From positions 70,701 to 89,209 of the forward strand of contig DBHP01000016.1 of NCBI GenBank assembly GCA_002295705.1: a stretch of 18,509 bases of DNA, in the 5' to 3' direction. The first letter of the stretch is position 1, and every line of letters starts with the position of its first letter. Positions 1-7,929 of this stretch are shown piece by piece. The notes beneath the pieces were generated by a model. That model ran no database searches. It was given only the letters and a program-made list of their open reading frames with translations, and had not been told where the DNA came from. The position numbers and the translations under genes are program-made. This DNA comes from Candidatus Neomicrothrix sp. UBA825. Its GTDB lineage: Bacteria > Actinomycetota > Acidimicrobiia > Acidimicrobiales > UBA8592.

Positions 1-1016
1 CCGATAACAAATTTATTTGGCTCATTGAATTGCCTCGGGTCCCGATTTGCTGCTGCAGCGGAACACATCATTAGTCCACCCTGAGGGATTAAGCGACCAA
101 AGCGCTCAATTTCATATTTTGCAAACCGTTCGGCCGACAAAACAGGTGGACTAAACCTGAGAGTTTCTAACCATGCGAACTTTAGCATTCTTCGATCATC
201 TAAAATTTTTTCCATCTCGATTGGATTAGCCATCAAATTAAACCACAGGTTAGATAGGCCGCCTATGAATGTGTCTTGATCGATATCAAGAAAAGTCAGA
301 ATCACATCCTGTGCTGTCACATCGCGGTTGAGATGTGCAGTCTGGAGGATGCTAGTTATCAGGTCATTTTGCGGTTCGAGTCGTCGAGCAGCGCAAATCT
401 CATCCACCATAGTTTCCATTTCTTGCATCGCTGATGTACCACGTTGTTTGTGGCTGGGGTTCCACCCATTTACAAGTCTTGATTTCCAATAGAGAGCCAA
501 GAATTGCTCCACATCCTCCTCTGGAATGCCGATCACTTTGCTAAACAGACGAAGAGGAACTTGAATACAGAATTCCGTTGCTAGGTTAATATCTTTCTTA
601 TCAAACGAAGTTAAAACCTCATCAACTACATCGCTTATGTGATTATCTACTAGATTTTCATATTGCTGTTGGACTTCTTTTACTTTCCAAAGACTCAAAG
701 AGCCATTCATCAATATATTATGCCAATTCTTAGGTCGGGTCTCGAAATTCCTGTCATCAGTAAATACAGATGTAACGTCATCATAACGAGTAATCCAAAA
801 TCGGTTATTTAACCAGTCTCGATAGCAAGGATAATTCTCACGCAGTATCTCAAGAAGAGGATAAGGATCCTCAAGATATTCATTCGAAATCAGTTGACGA
901 GGTTTTACAAGATTGGTTGTCTCACCGACTCTTTCGCGCTGGTATACCTCATAAGTTCTGTAACCTGGAGCTGCTTCTGGTTCCTCGTCGTGGTCGTATT
1001 CCTCTGAAAGATCCAT
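1..1016 (-). CDS. Cytochrome P450, divergent, C-terminus cut by window edge
   Basis: The minus strand is open from an ATG at 1016 to the left edge, giving 338 residues of a P450 whose heme-cysteine region lies outside the window. Visible P450 landmarks are an N-terminal DPYPLLEILR segment (about 51-60), WITRYDDV (74-81), an I-helix with an acid-Thr pair (D248-T249), the K-helix ExxR (E284-R287, in ETLRFSPP) and NRDPRQF (324-330). The I-helix reads IDQDT where most bacterial P450s have AGxET, and the C-helix lacks the usual HxxxR heme-propionate pair, so this is an unusual member. It begins one base after the stop of the P450 upstream, and its N-terminal 100 residues resemble that neighbour, suggesting a tandem duplication followed by divergence. 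Redox chemistry is expected if the heme cysteine is present; the substrate is unknown. No clear Shine-Dalgarno is seen, so translational coupling is likely. Confidence 0.85.
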   Translation of the reverse strand, partial: MDLSEEYDHDEEPEAAPGYRTYEVYQRERVGETTNLVKPRQLISNEYLEDPYPLLEILRENYPCYRDWLNNRFWITRYDDVTSVFTDDRNFETRPKNWHNILMNGSLSLWKVKEVQQQYENLVDNHISDVVDEVLTSFDKKDINLATEFCIQVPLRLFSKVIGIPEEDVEQFLALYWKSRLVNGWNPSHKQRGTSAMQEMETMVDEICAARRLEPQNDLITSILQTAHLNRDVTAQDVILTFLDIDQDTFIGGLSNLWFNLMANPIEMEKILDDRRMLKFAWLETLRFSPPVLSAERFAKYEIERFGRLIPQGGLMMCSAAAANRDPRQFNEPNKFVI

Positions 1017-1017
1017 A

Positions 1018-2463
1018 TCAGTTCGTGGGAATTTCAAAATCAAGCCATAATTCTCGTATTGAGCCAAGCCCTATGGGGGCAAGAGAGACACCATCTATGT
1101 CTTTAGGCATTCGCTCTTTATTGATTCGGACATTCCTAAATGCGGCTTCGAGAATTTGCGAACCTATGACAGTTTCTTGATGAGATATCCAGGCTCCAGG
1201 ACATAAGTGAGGACCAACTCCAAATGCCATGTGACTGCACTTGCCCTCTTTATTGTGACCTGACCGCAAAATTTTACCCGAATAAAGATCGTCACGAAAG
1301 ATATTGAATTCCTCGGGATTCGTAAATATTCGCTCGTCATGGTTTGCAGATACATCAACCATATGAATCAGAGATCCGGACGGGATTATGACTCCATGCA
1401 TTACTATCTCATTAGTATTATGCCTTGGTTGGCCACCTATTGAGGTTGAATGCCTGAGCATTTCATGGAAAGCGGTATCCCAAAGTTCCTCGTTTCTTTG
1501 AACAGCTTGATACTGGTCTTGATGCTGGAGTAACAAATACCACAAATTCATTATTGCTCCGCGTGTAGTTTCTCCGCCTCCGCCCACCACCAAAGCTATA
1601 AATGAAGTTATTTCTTCTGTAGACATGACATCGCCGTCAATTTCAGAATTGCACAGCTCTGAGATGATATCCATGCAGATTTCTTCACCTGACTCGTCTG
1701 CCAAATAGGTTGGGTTACCTCTCTTTTCTTCGACGAGATCCTCTACATAGTTTTCTAGGTCCTGCCGAGCCTCAAGTCCTTCGTGATGTGTCTCTGAGCC
1801 ACCTAGCCCAGACATCATGGCATCATACCACCAGGTGAATTCCTGCCTTGCATCTTGCGGTATCCCAAGCACCTCTGCAACAACACTAATAGGGAACTCG
1901 TTCGCAAAGGCTTTTCCTAATTCCAGCGTTGCTATCCCCTTTTCATTGTCAATAATAAGCTCTTTAGGATTATCTTGTAACCACCATTCTTCAATTAATT
2001 CCTGAGCGATCGCCTCAAGAGCATGCAGTCTCTTAGTGAGTGCCGATCCAACTAAATGACGGCCGTAGATGTTTCTTCGTCTACGGTGCTCTATTCCACT
2101 CAACTCAAGTTGCGTATTACCCAGTACTCCACTTGATGAGCCTTTGGGGATCGTGTTAAAGCCTAATTCATCAAAATAACAATTTGTAATGTCCTCATAT
2201 CGAGTAACGAAATAGCAATTATGTAGTTCGTCGTAAAAAACCGGATAATGGTCCCTCATTATTTTGTAGTAGGGATATGGGTTACGCCCAAACTCTCCGC
2301 TATCAAATATGCGTGGATCAATAAGTGGCACTCCATTCTCGTCAAAGCCCATATCAACTGCTTCCCCTACTGGCATATGTGGGAATTTTCTTTGAGCTGC
2401 TTCGAAGTTCTCCCCGAAATTTAAGATTTCGCTGATTGCGTTATTTGTTGATTTTCTAGCCAT
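1018..2463 (-). CDS. Cytochrome P450 monooxygenase (481 aa)
   Basis: A complete soluble bacterial P450, somewhat longer than the usual 400-420 residues because of an N-terminal extension of about 50 residues. Signatures in order are the C-helix H126/R130, the I-helix GGGGETT (294-300) with the oxygen-activating E298-T299, the K-helix ExxR (E334-R337 in EMLR) and the heme loop FGVGPHLCPG (414-423) with C421 as the thiolate ligand. It would use an external ferredoxin/reductase pair, none of which is encoded here. An in-frame TAA at 2476-2478 limits the start to the ATG at 2463, which has only a weak GAAGA upstream. It lies 52 bases after the CoA-transferase and directly before a second, paralogous P450. 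The four-gene layout points to oxidation of a hydrophobic substrate that is handled as a CoA ester. The substrate cannot be named. Confidence 0.95.
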   Translation of the reverse strand: MARKSTNNAISEILNFGENFEAAQRKFPHMPVGEAVDMGFDENGVPLIDPRIFDSGEFGRNPYPYYKIMRDHYPVFYDELHNCYFVTRYEDITNCYFDELGFNTIPKGSSSGVLGNTQLELSGIEHRRRRNIYGRHLVGSALTKRLHALEAIAQELIEEWWLQDNPKELIIDNEKGIATLELGKAFANEFPISVVAEVLGIPQDARQEFTWWYDAMMSGLGGSETHHEGLEARQDLENYVEDLVEEKRGNPTYLADESGEEICMDIISELCNSEIDGDVMSTEEITSFIALVVGGGGETTRGAIMNLWYLLLQHQDQYQAVQRNEELWDTAFHEMLRHSTSIGGQPRHNTNEIVMHGVIIPSGSLIHMVDVSANHDERIFTNPEEFNIFRDDLYSGKILRSGHNKEGKCSHMAFGVGPHLCPGAWISHQETVIGSQILEAAFRNVRINKERMPKDIDGVSLAPIGLGSIRELWLDFEIPTN

Positions 2464-2515
2464 AGCGTCTTCAGGTTAGTAGGTGAATTCTCTCCGCTCC
2501 ATCTTCATTCAAAAA

Positions 2516-3703
2516 TCAAGGAACAATTCCATTTTCTTTCAAAAGGTTCCTATGTGCCTTTTCAATACCTAATTCAGTCAGTATCTCATCAGCATGCTCA
2601 TTCAAGATCGGAGCATTAGCTAGGTTGGTGAGCTTAGTTTTGCCAAATAATGTTGAGTGTCTAGGTGTTCGAACCTTCCCTGCAGTGGGGTGGTCCCACT
2701 CATAGAACGTCTGATTATGGCGTATTTGGGGATTATCAAAAATCTCCGCTATCTCCGTTACTTCACCACATGGAACTGAGCATTCATGTAACCTCTCGGC
2801 TATATGATGCGTGTCAAACTCTCTGAAAGCATCAGCTATCAGGTTCCCCAATATCTCATTGTTATTGCCAGTGTGCCGCGCTTCGCGTGTAGAAAATCTA
2901 GGATCAGTAAACCACTCTGGATGGCCAAGTGATTGATAGAGGCCTTTAATTTGATTATCAGTAACTGCAAAGTAGACGATGTGACCATTTTGAGTTTCAG
3001 TCATGTTCATTAGTCGACTGAGGTGAGTACCTGGTTCGACATCTTCGTCACGCAAAGTCTCAGCCATTCCTCCATCGGGCCACAGGAAAGATATAGCTAC
3101 GTCGACCATAGCTATCTTTAGCTCTTGACCTCCACTGTCTTTCTCCCGAGCAAAAAGCGCTGCTGTTACAGATAAAGCGATTTCCCAAGCAACTGCTTTA
3201 TCAATGATTGCTGTTCGCATCAGGTCAGGAAATGGGATTTCAGGGTTAATCTGCAGACTCACATATCCACATTGTGCTTGAAGAACTGGGTCATACACGG
3301 CTCGCCCAGAATACGGGCCGTCTTGTCCATAACCGGAAAGTGAAACATAAATAGCAGAGGGGTTAATTTTGCTAATTGACTTATAGTCAAGTCCGAGGTC
3401 TTCTATTTTGCCTGGCCTCATGGACTGTACAACAACGTCAGCATCCCGAATAAGGTCTAAGGCGATTTCTTGGCCTTTGGGTTCTTTCAAATTGATCTGT
3501 ATAGAACGCTTACCTCGATTACAGTTTAGAACCGCGCTATTCATGCCCCCCTTAGAAAATCCGGAACTGCGAGTAATATCTCCGATTCCCGGATACTCAA
3601 CCTTAATGACGTCGGCCCCAAGCTCAGCTAATAACATCGTTGCTACTGGCCCAGCAACAACTTGCGTGAAATCAACGATTTTAATTCCTTCTAACGGACC
3701 CAT
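2516..3703 (-). CDS. Class III (CaiB/BaiF) acyl-CoA transferase
   Basis: A 395-residue member of the family III CoA-transferases (formyl-CoA transferase, CaiB, BaiF, alpha-methylacyl-CoA racemase), which move CoA between carboxylic acids through an aspartyl-CoA anhydride. The N-terminal signature LEGIKIVDFTQVVAGP (4-19), the LGADVIKVE segment (28-36) and the NRGKRSI motif (62-68) are typical. D168 in the AIIDKAVAWE segment aligns with the catalytic aspartate of the family. It starts three bases after the serine hydrolase stop, with GAGG overlapping that stop acting as ribosome binding site. In this operon it probably activates or transfers CoA to an acid made by the hydrolase and P450s. Racemase activity cannot be excluded from sequence alone, but the general family is clear. 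Confidence 0.95.
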   Translation of the reverse strand: MGPLEGIKIVDFTQVVAGPVATMLLAELGADVIKVEYPGIGDITRSSGFSKGGMNSAVLNCNRGKRSIQINLKEPKGQEIALDLIRDADVVVQSMRPGKIEDLGLDYKSISKINPSAIYVSLSGYGQDGPYSGRAVYDPVLQAQCGYVSLQINPEIPFPDLMRTAIIDKAVAWEIALSVTAALFAREKDSGGQELKIAMVDVAISFLWPDGGMAETLRDEDVEPGTHLSRLMNMTETQNGHIVYFAVTDNQIKGLYQSLGHPEWFTDPRFSTREARHTGNNNEILGNLIADAFREFDTHHIAERLHECSVPCGEVTEIAEIFDNPQIRHNQTFYEWDHPTAGKVRTPRHSTLFGKTKLTNLANAPILNEHADEILTELGIEKAHRNLLKENGIVP

Positions 3704-3706
3704 AAT

Positions 3707-4924
3707 TTACCTCAGTGCTTGATAGACGACAGCTTTGAGTTCTCTACGAATGGGATAAAAACTTGATGGCATAAATTGTGTCATAAATACACAAGTCAGT
3801 TCTTCCTTTGGATCAACCCAGAATCTTGTGCTTGCTGCTCCACCCCAGGCAAATTGCCCTTGTGATCCAAGAGCTGCATTAGCTATTGGGTCTTGTAAAA
3901 CTGAAAATCCTAGACCAAATCCCATTCCCTCCATGGCTGTTTCAGAAAAAGTTGATTGCCCAAAGTCATTTAACGTTGTTTGGTTCGGCAAGTGATTTGA
4001 TGTCATGAACTCGAGTGTTTTGCGCCCAATTATCCGCTTCCCTTCAAGTTCTCCAGCATTTAATAGCATAGAAACGAATCTTTGGTAGTCATTAATAGTT
4101 GACACAAGCCCACCACCTCCAGATAAGAAAATTGGTTTCGTAAGATAATGACTTGATTCCCAATTATCGATTCTAGTTAATGGATTTTCTTTGGTGAATG
4201 CATAATTCGAAGTGAAGCGTTCTATATTCTCATCACTGACGTGAAACGCAGTATCTATCATTTCTAACGGTGAAGTAATGTTCCCTGTAATGTAATCATC
4301 AAGAGGTATTCCGCTTATAACTTCGACAAGGCGTCCGCAAACATCAGTTGACATTGAGTAATTCCAACTTGTCCCGGGGTCAAACAAAAGAGGCATCTCT
4401 GCGAGCTGCGTGACTGTTGCCTCTAGGTCGGGTTGCTCATCACTTTTCAGGCGCATCGCTATGCTGCCCAGATTTGAATTCCTATACATTTTGTCTAAGT
4501 TGTTTGAAAAGTGAAAGGCGTATGTCAGTCCGGATGTGTGCATTAACATATCGCGCATAGTTAGCGGAGTCTGTGCAGGGCGCAGAACAGGATTCAAGTA
4601 TGAACCTCCGATCAATACTTGAGGATCAGAGAATTCAGGCAGAAATTTATCTACCGTGTCCTCAAGAAGAAAGCGTCCCTGTTCGTAAAGCTGCATTAAG
4701 GCAATAGAGGTAAGCGGTTTCGTCATCGAATAAATACGAAAGATCGCATTCTCGTGGAGAGCACGGCCTGTCTCGATATCTGCTTTTCCAACGGTATGAC
4801 GAAGAACAATTTCGCCACGGTGACTTATTTGAACTTGAGCGCAAGGGAATTTACTATCGCTGACGTAACGGTCGCATAATTCGGCCACACGATTTAATCT
4901 TTTGCCATCAAATCCAGTACTCAT
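3707..4924 (-). CDS. Serine hydrolase of the beta-lactamase (class C/esterase) family
   Basis: A 405-residue cytoplasmic protein (no signal peptide) of the beta-lactamase-related family that includes EstB-type esterases and LovD-type acyltransferases. The catalytic S66-x-x-K69 (SMTK) is present, followed by HTSGL (129-133), the second active-site Tyr in WNYSMS (Y189, with Ser where class C enzymes read YxN), and WGGAAST near the C-terminus in place of the KTG triad. These substitutions are normal for the esterase/transesterase branch and argue against true beta-lactam resistance. It is the first gene of the left minus-strand operon. The start is supported by an AAGGGAGGG sequence immediately upstream. 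It may hydrolyse an ester or lactone before the CoA-transferase and P450 steps; that role is inferred from position only. Confidence 0.9.
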   Translation of the reverse strand: MSTGFDGKRLNRVAELCDRYVSDSKFPCAQVQISHRGEIVLRHTVGKADIETGRALHENAIFRIYSMTKPLTSIALMQLYEQGRFLLEDTVDKFLPEFSDPQVLIGGSYLNPVLRPAQTPLTMRDMLMHTSGLTYAFHFSNNLDKMYRNSNLGSIAMRLKSDEQPDLEATVTQLAEMPLLFDPGTSWNYSMSTDVCGRLVEVISGIPLDDYITGNITSPLEMIDTAFHVSDENIERFTSNYAFTKENPLTRIDNWESSHYLTKPIFLSGGGGLVSTINDYQRFVSMLLNAGELEGKRIIGRKTLEFMTSNHLPNQTTLNDFGQSTFSETAMEGMGFGLGFSVLQDPIANAALGSQGQFAWGGAASTRFWVDPKEELTCVFMTQFMPSSFYPIRRELKAVVYQALR

Positions 4925-4935
4925 TTCCCTCCCTT
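4925..4935 (-). promoter_or_regulatory. Ribosome binding site of the serine hydrolase
   Basis: On the minus strand the bases just before the ATG at 4924 read AAGGGAGGGAA, a near-complete anti-16S match. It is the strongest such site in the left operon and fixes the start of its first gene. The GGAGG core is only 3 bases from the ATG; the AAGGG part sits at about 6. Confidence 0.65.
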
Positions 4936-4944
4936 AAAAGCCTT

Positions 4945-4974
4945 TTGCACGGCTAAAGTCTAGACTGACATAAT
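4945..4974 (+). promoter_or_regulatory. Candidate promoter of glnS
   Basis: In the 79-base divergent gap between the serine hydrolase and glnS, TTGCAC (4945-4950) and CATAAT (4969-4974) are separated by 18 bases. The -10 element matches the sigma-70 consensus at five of six positions, the -35 at three of six. This would give a short leader of roughly 20 bases before glnS. The same gap must also hold the promoter for the left operon on the other strand; TATTTT on the minus strand near 4982-4989 is a weak candidate. Confidence 0.4.
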
Positions 4975-5003
4975 TCATTCCTTAAAATAGCGAGTTTATT
5001 AAT

Positions 5004-6698
5004 ATGACGTCAGATGTTCAGCAACAGCCAAAAAAAGCGGATTTCATCAGAGATTCGGTCAAAGCTGACATATCTTCGGGAAGGCACTATGGCAGGGTTC
5101 AGACCAGATTTCCTCCTGAGCCTAACGGCTACTTGCATGTAGGGCACGCAAAATCAATATGTCTTAATTTTGGCATTGCTGAAGAGTTTGGCGGGTTTTG
5201 TAACTTACGTTTTGATGACACGAATCCTGAAACCGAAAGTGTAGAGTTCGTTAATTCAATCCATCATGATATTGAGTGGCTTCTAGGTAAGACACTATCT
5301 AAAGAGCCACTATTTGCTTCCGATTATTTCGAGAATATGTTTGAGTGGGCAGTCACGTTAATTAAACGAGGTAAAGCATACGTAGATGACCAAGATGCCG
5401 CCACGATTTCTGAGCTAAGGGGTTCATACACTCAAGCCGGTGAGAATAGTCCTTTTCGAGAAAGGAGCCCTGAGGAGAATCTAGAATTATTTCTAAAGAT
5501 GAAAGACGGCGGATTTGCTGAGGGTAGTTGTGTCCTAAGAGCCAAGATAGCGATGGATCATGAAAATATGAATATGCGTGACCCAGTTCTCTATCGGATC
5601 AGGAAGAAATCTCACTTCCGCACCGGCAACAAATGGGTTATTTACCCTACCTATGATTGGGCACATGGTCAGTCAGATGCTTTAGAAAAGGTAACGCATT
5701 CCCTCTGCACGCTTGAGTTTGAATCCCACAGATTGCTTTACGATTGGTTTCTTGAGCAACTTGAAGTGCCAATTGATCAACGGCCTTACCAAACTGAATT
5801 TGCTCGACTAAATTTCACACATACTGTCTTATCTAAACGGCTTCTAAAGAAGCTAGTTGAGGATGGCGTGGTTGCAGGTTGGGATGATCCACGAATGCCA
5901 ACAATTTCTGGTTTGAGAAGAAGAGGCTACCCATCAAAATCAATACGAAACTTTTGCCAACATATCGGAATAGCGAAGACCAACAGCACTCATGAAATTG
6001 AACTTTTAGAGTCATTTGTTCGAACTGAACTCAATCAATCGTCACAGAGGAGGATGGCGGTGATTGACCCTGTAAGGCTGACAATCACGAACTGGCCGGA
6101 AGGAAAGATTGAATATAGGACTGCAATTAATAATCCAGAGAACGAAAGTGCGGGAACAAGAGACATACCTTTCTCTGGAAGCCTTTTCATAGAACGCGAG
6201 GACTTCAAGGAAGATCCACCGGCGAAATTTTTTCGCTTATCACCAGGTAGAGAGGTCCGACTACGATATGGATACTTTGTAACGTGCACAGATATCGTAA
6301 AGGATAAATCTGGGAAAGTCGTAGAGATTCTTTGCACATACGATCCTGCAACGAGTGGCGGAAAGGCTCCTGATGGGCGAAAAGTTAAGGCGACAATTCA
6401 TTGGGTTGAGCAGACTAATTGCATTAAGGGGTCGGTAGCCACATACGATCGCCTATTCTCCTCGGAAAGACCTGATTTACTTGATGACCCTTTTGAAGAT
6501 TTGAATAAAGAATCCTTAGAAGTTCTTGAATCTGCTGTTTTTGAACCAGCAGTAGCTGATGTAGCAAGCAATGAGGTAGTTCAATTTGAACGACTCGGGT
6601 ACTTCTGCCGAGACGAATCCCAAGTAAATCTTTTCCACCGCACCGTCGGACTTCGAGATGAATGGGCTAACATCCAGAAACGCAATAAATCTAAATAG
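5004..6698 (+). CDS. glnS: Glutaminyl-tRNA synthetase
   Basis: A 564-residue class I synthetase (E. coli GlnRS is about 553) that charges tRNA-Gln with glutamine directly. The HIGH-type motif is HVGH (45-48), preceded by PPEPNGYL. RFDDTNPETE (69-78) and SHSLCTLEFE-like THSLCTLEFE (231-240) are GlnRS-type rather than GluRS-type signatures. The KMSKS equivalent is VLSKR (275-279), and RRRGYPSKSIRNFC follows in the helical region. The C-terminal beta-barrel anticodon-binding part is complete. It is a single-gene transcription unit, divergent from the left operon and convergent with the PhyH operon, where the two stop codons overlap in the same 8 bases. Its presence means glutamine charging need not depend on the GatCAB transamidation route. 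Confidence 0.98.
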   Translation: MTSDVQQQPKKADFIRDSVKADISSGRHYGRVQTRFPPEPNGYLHVGHAKSICLNFGIAEEFGGFCNLRFDDTNPETESVEFVNSIHHDIEWLLGKTLSKEPLFASDYFENMFEWAVTLIKRGKAYVDDQDAATISELRGSYTQAGENSPFRERSPEENLELFLKMKDGGFAEGSCVLRAKIAMDHENMNMRDPVLYRIRKKSHFRTGNKWVIYPTYDWAHGQSDALEKVTHSLCTLEFESHRLLYDWFLEQLEVPIDQRPYQTEFARLNFTHTVLSKRLLKKLVEDGVVAGWDDPRMPTISGLRRRGYPSKSIRNFCQHIGIAKTNSTHEIELLESFVRTELNQSSQRRMAVIDPVRLTITNWPEGKIEYRTAINNPENESAGTRDIPFSGSLFIEREDFKEDPPAKFFRLSPGREVRLRYGYFVTCTDIVKDKSGKVVEILCTYDPATSGGKAPDGRKVKATIHWVEQTNCIKGSVATYDRLFSSERPDLLDDPFEDLNKESLEVLESAVFEPAVADVASNEVVQFERLGYFCRDESQVNLFHRTVGLRDEWANIQKRNKSK

Positions 6699-7872
6699 CA
6701 GCTCGTTCTTCTGGAGTTCGCACCCTTCCATCTCCATGATTGAAAAGAACATCGTTATAGCCTTTGCCCTCTGGCAGAGCATTTAAGTACTCAGATTTAT
6801 GGAAACTTACGTAGACAGTTCGTCGGCACTTACCTGAGTTGGTTGGCGGTGGCGCTACATGCAATGTATGACCGTAGTGGATAGTTACATCTCCTGGATC
6901 CGCAGAGATTGGAACAGCTTTGTTGCCCACCATAGCAACGTCAAGACCGCCGGAGAATCGATGCGACCCTGGCAGGAACATCAGTTGTCCGGACTCCTCG
7001 TTAGCCTCATTGAGTTGAACCCCAATGTTTAAACCAGGACAAATCAGCGGGTGTCCTCCCATTCCGCAATCTCGATGCCATGGAAGGTCAGATAGTCCAT
7101 GCTCTATTTCGGGAACTTTCATTACAACAGAGATACCATCGCCGTGATTTGGAGTTGGGAAGAGTTTCTCTTCTGAAAGACTTGCGAGATTTAGTAGACG
7201 TTCATCGTTTGGCAATTGTGAAAATTGCTCCGAGCCCATATTGAGGTATGTAACTCTGCAGCAATGTTCGTCCCCAGTTTTGTCCGTTGCCCACCAAGAT
7301 CTCTTATCTTCGACGGACGCTGCTGACTTCCGTTCCTCGATTTCGTTTGACATAAGTTCTATCTCATTAGCGCTGAAGACCTTCTTAACCAGAATAAATC
7401 CCAGCTTGCTTAATGAATCTCGCATTTTTCTACGATCAGAACCGTAGTCAAATACGTGAGATTCTTCGCTAGGTATATCCTCATTAGAAAAGATTGGACG
7501 GTTGTTATAAAGGGCTTGAAGAGGCGCTTCCCATGCAGCTACGTGGTTAAATTGACCTGCAATGAGTGAAATTTTATTCTGCAAGATCAAACCCATCATT
7601 GACCAAGATTCACTTGCAAGATTTTCCCACGTTTCCGTATCAGTTTGTAAGATTACCTTCGCTTCATCAGCATTTTTGTCCAGCTCTATTCCTTTATCAG
7701 TAGAAGAGAGCCTGAATTCATGCTCTTCATCTAATTTCACGCCAAGAGACCGCCCAATTCCAACAGAGTGAGCCGCTTGTTTTCCAAGAGTGCCTCTGCC
7801 AACTTCTTTAAGCACGTGTTCGTGAAGTTCTGTGATGCTGCGCTGGGGAAAGAACGTTGCGTCAAGTTGCAT
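6691..7872 (-). CDS. PhyH-family Fe(II)/2-oxoglutarate dioxygenase with N-terminal SCP2-like domain
   Basis: A 393-residue protein in two parts. Residues about 1-130 resemble an SCP2 sterol-carrier fold: the pattern of short strands, NADEAKVILQTDTETWENL (67-85) and the GQFNHVAAWEAPL tail (106-118) is like SCP2 domains that bind hydrophobic ligands. Residues about 145-360 form a phytanoyl-CoA dioxygenase type double-stranded beta-helix. The iron ligands are H266-x-D268 (PWHRD) and a distal His, best H338 in TLHVAPPP, and R350/R351 would hold 2-oxoglutarate. Most PhyH enzymes are about 280-310 residues without this front part. It is the last gene of the SDR-PhyH-PhyH operon, 57 bases after the previous stop, and ends inside the glnS stop region. 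The hydroxylation substrate is not known; the SCP2-like part suggests a lipid or sterol-like ligand. The dioxygenase call is firm and the SCP2 assignment moderate. Confidence 0.85.
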   Translation of the reverse strand: MQLDATFFPQRSITELHEHVLKEVGRGTLGKQAAHSVGIGRSLGVKLDEEHEFRLSSTDKGIELDKNADEAKVILQTDTETWENLASESWSMMGLILQNKISLIAGQFNHVAAWEAPLQALYNNRPIFSNEDIPSEESHVFDYGSDRRKMRDSLSKLGFILVKKVFSANEIELMSNEIEERKSAASVEDKRSWWATDKTGDEHCCRVTYLNMGSEQFSQLPNDERLLNLASLSEEKLFPTPNHGDGISVVMKVPEIEHGLSDLPWHRDCGMGGHPLICPGLNIGVQLNEANEESGQLMFLPGSHRFSGGLDVAMVGNKAVPISADPGDVTIHYGHTLHVAPPPTNSGKCRRTVYVSFHKSEYLNALPEGKGYNDVLFNHGDGRVRTPEERAAI

Positions 7873-7929
7873 GCCCTAAGTGTACTCTCGTTAAGCTAAC
7901 TGAGAAATTCTTTCACTGTGGTTTAACTT

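Noticed and set aside
3707..4924. True beta-lactamase / antibiotic resistance
   Set aside because: The SxxK and Tyr are present, but the YxN and KTG motifs of beta-lactamases are altered, there is no signal peptide, and the gene is in a catabolic operon.
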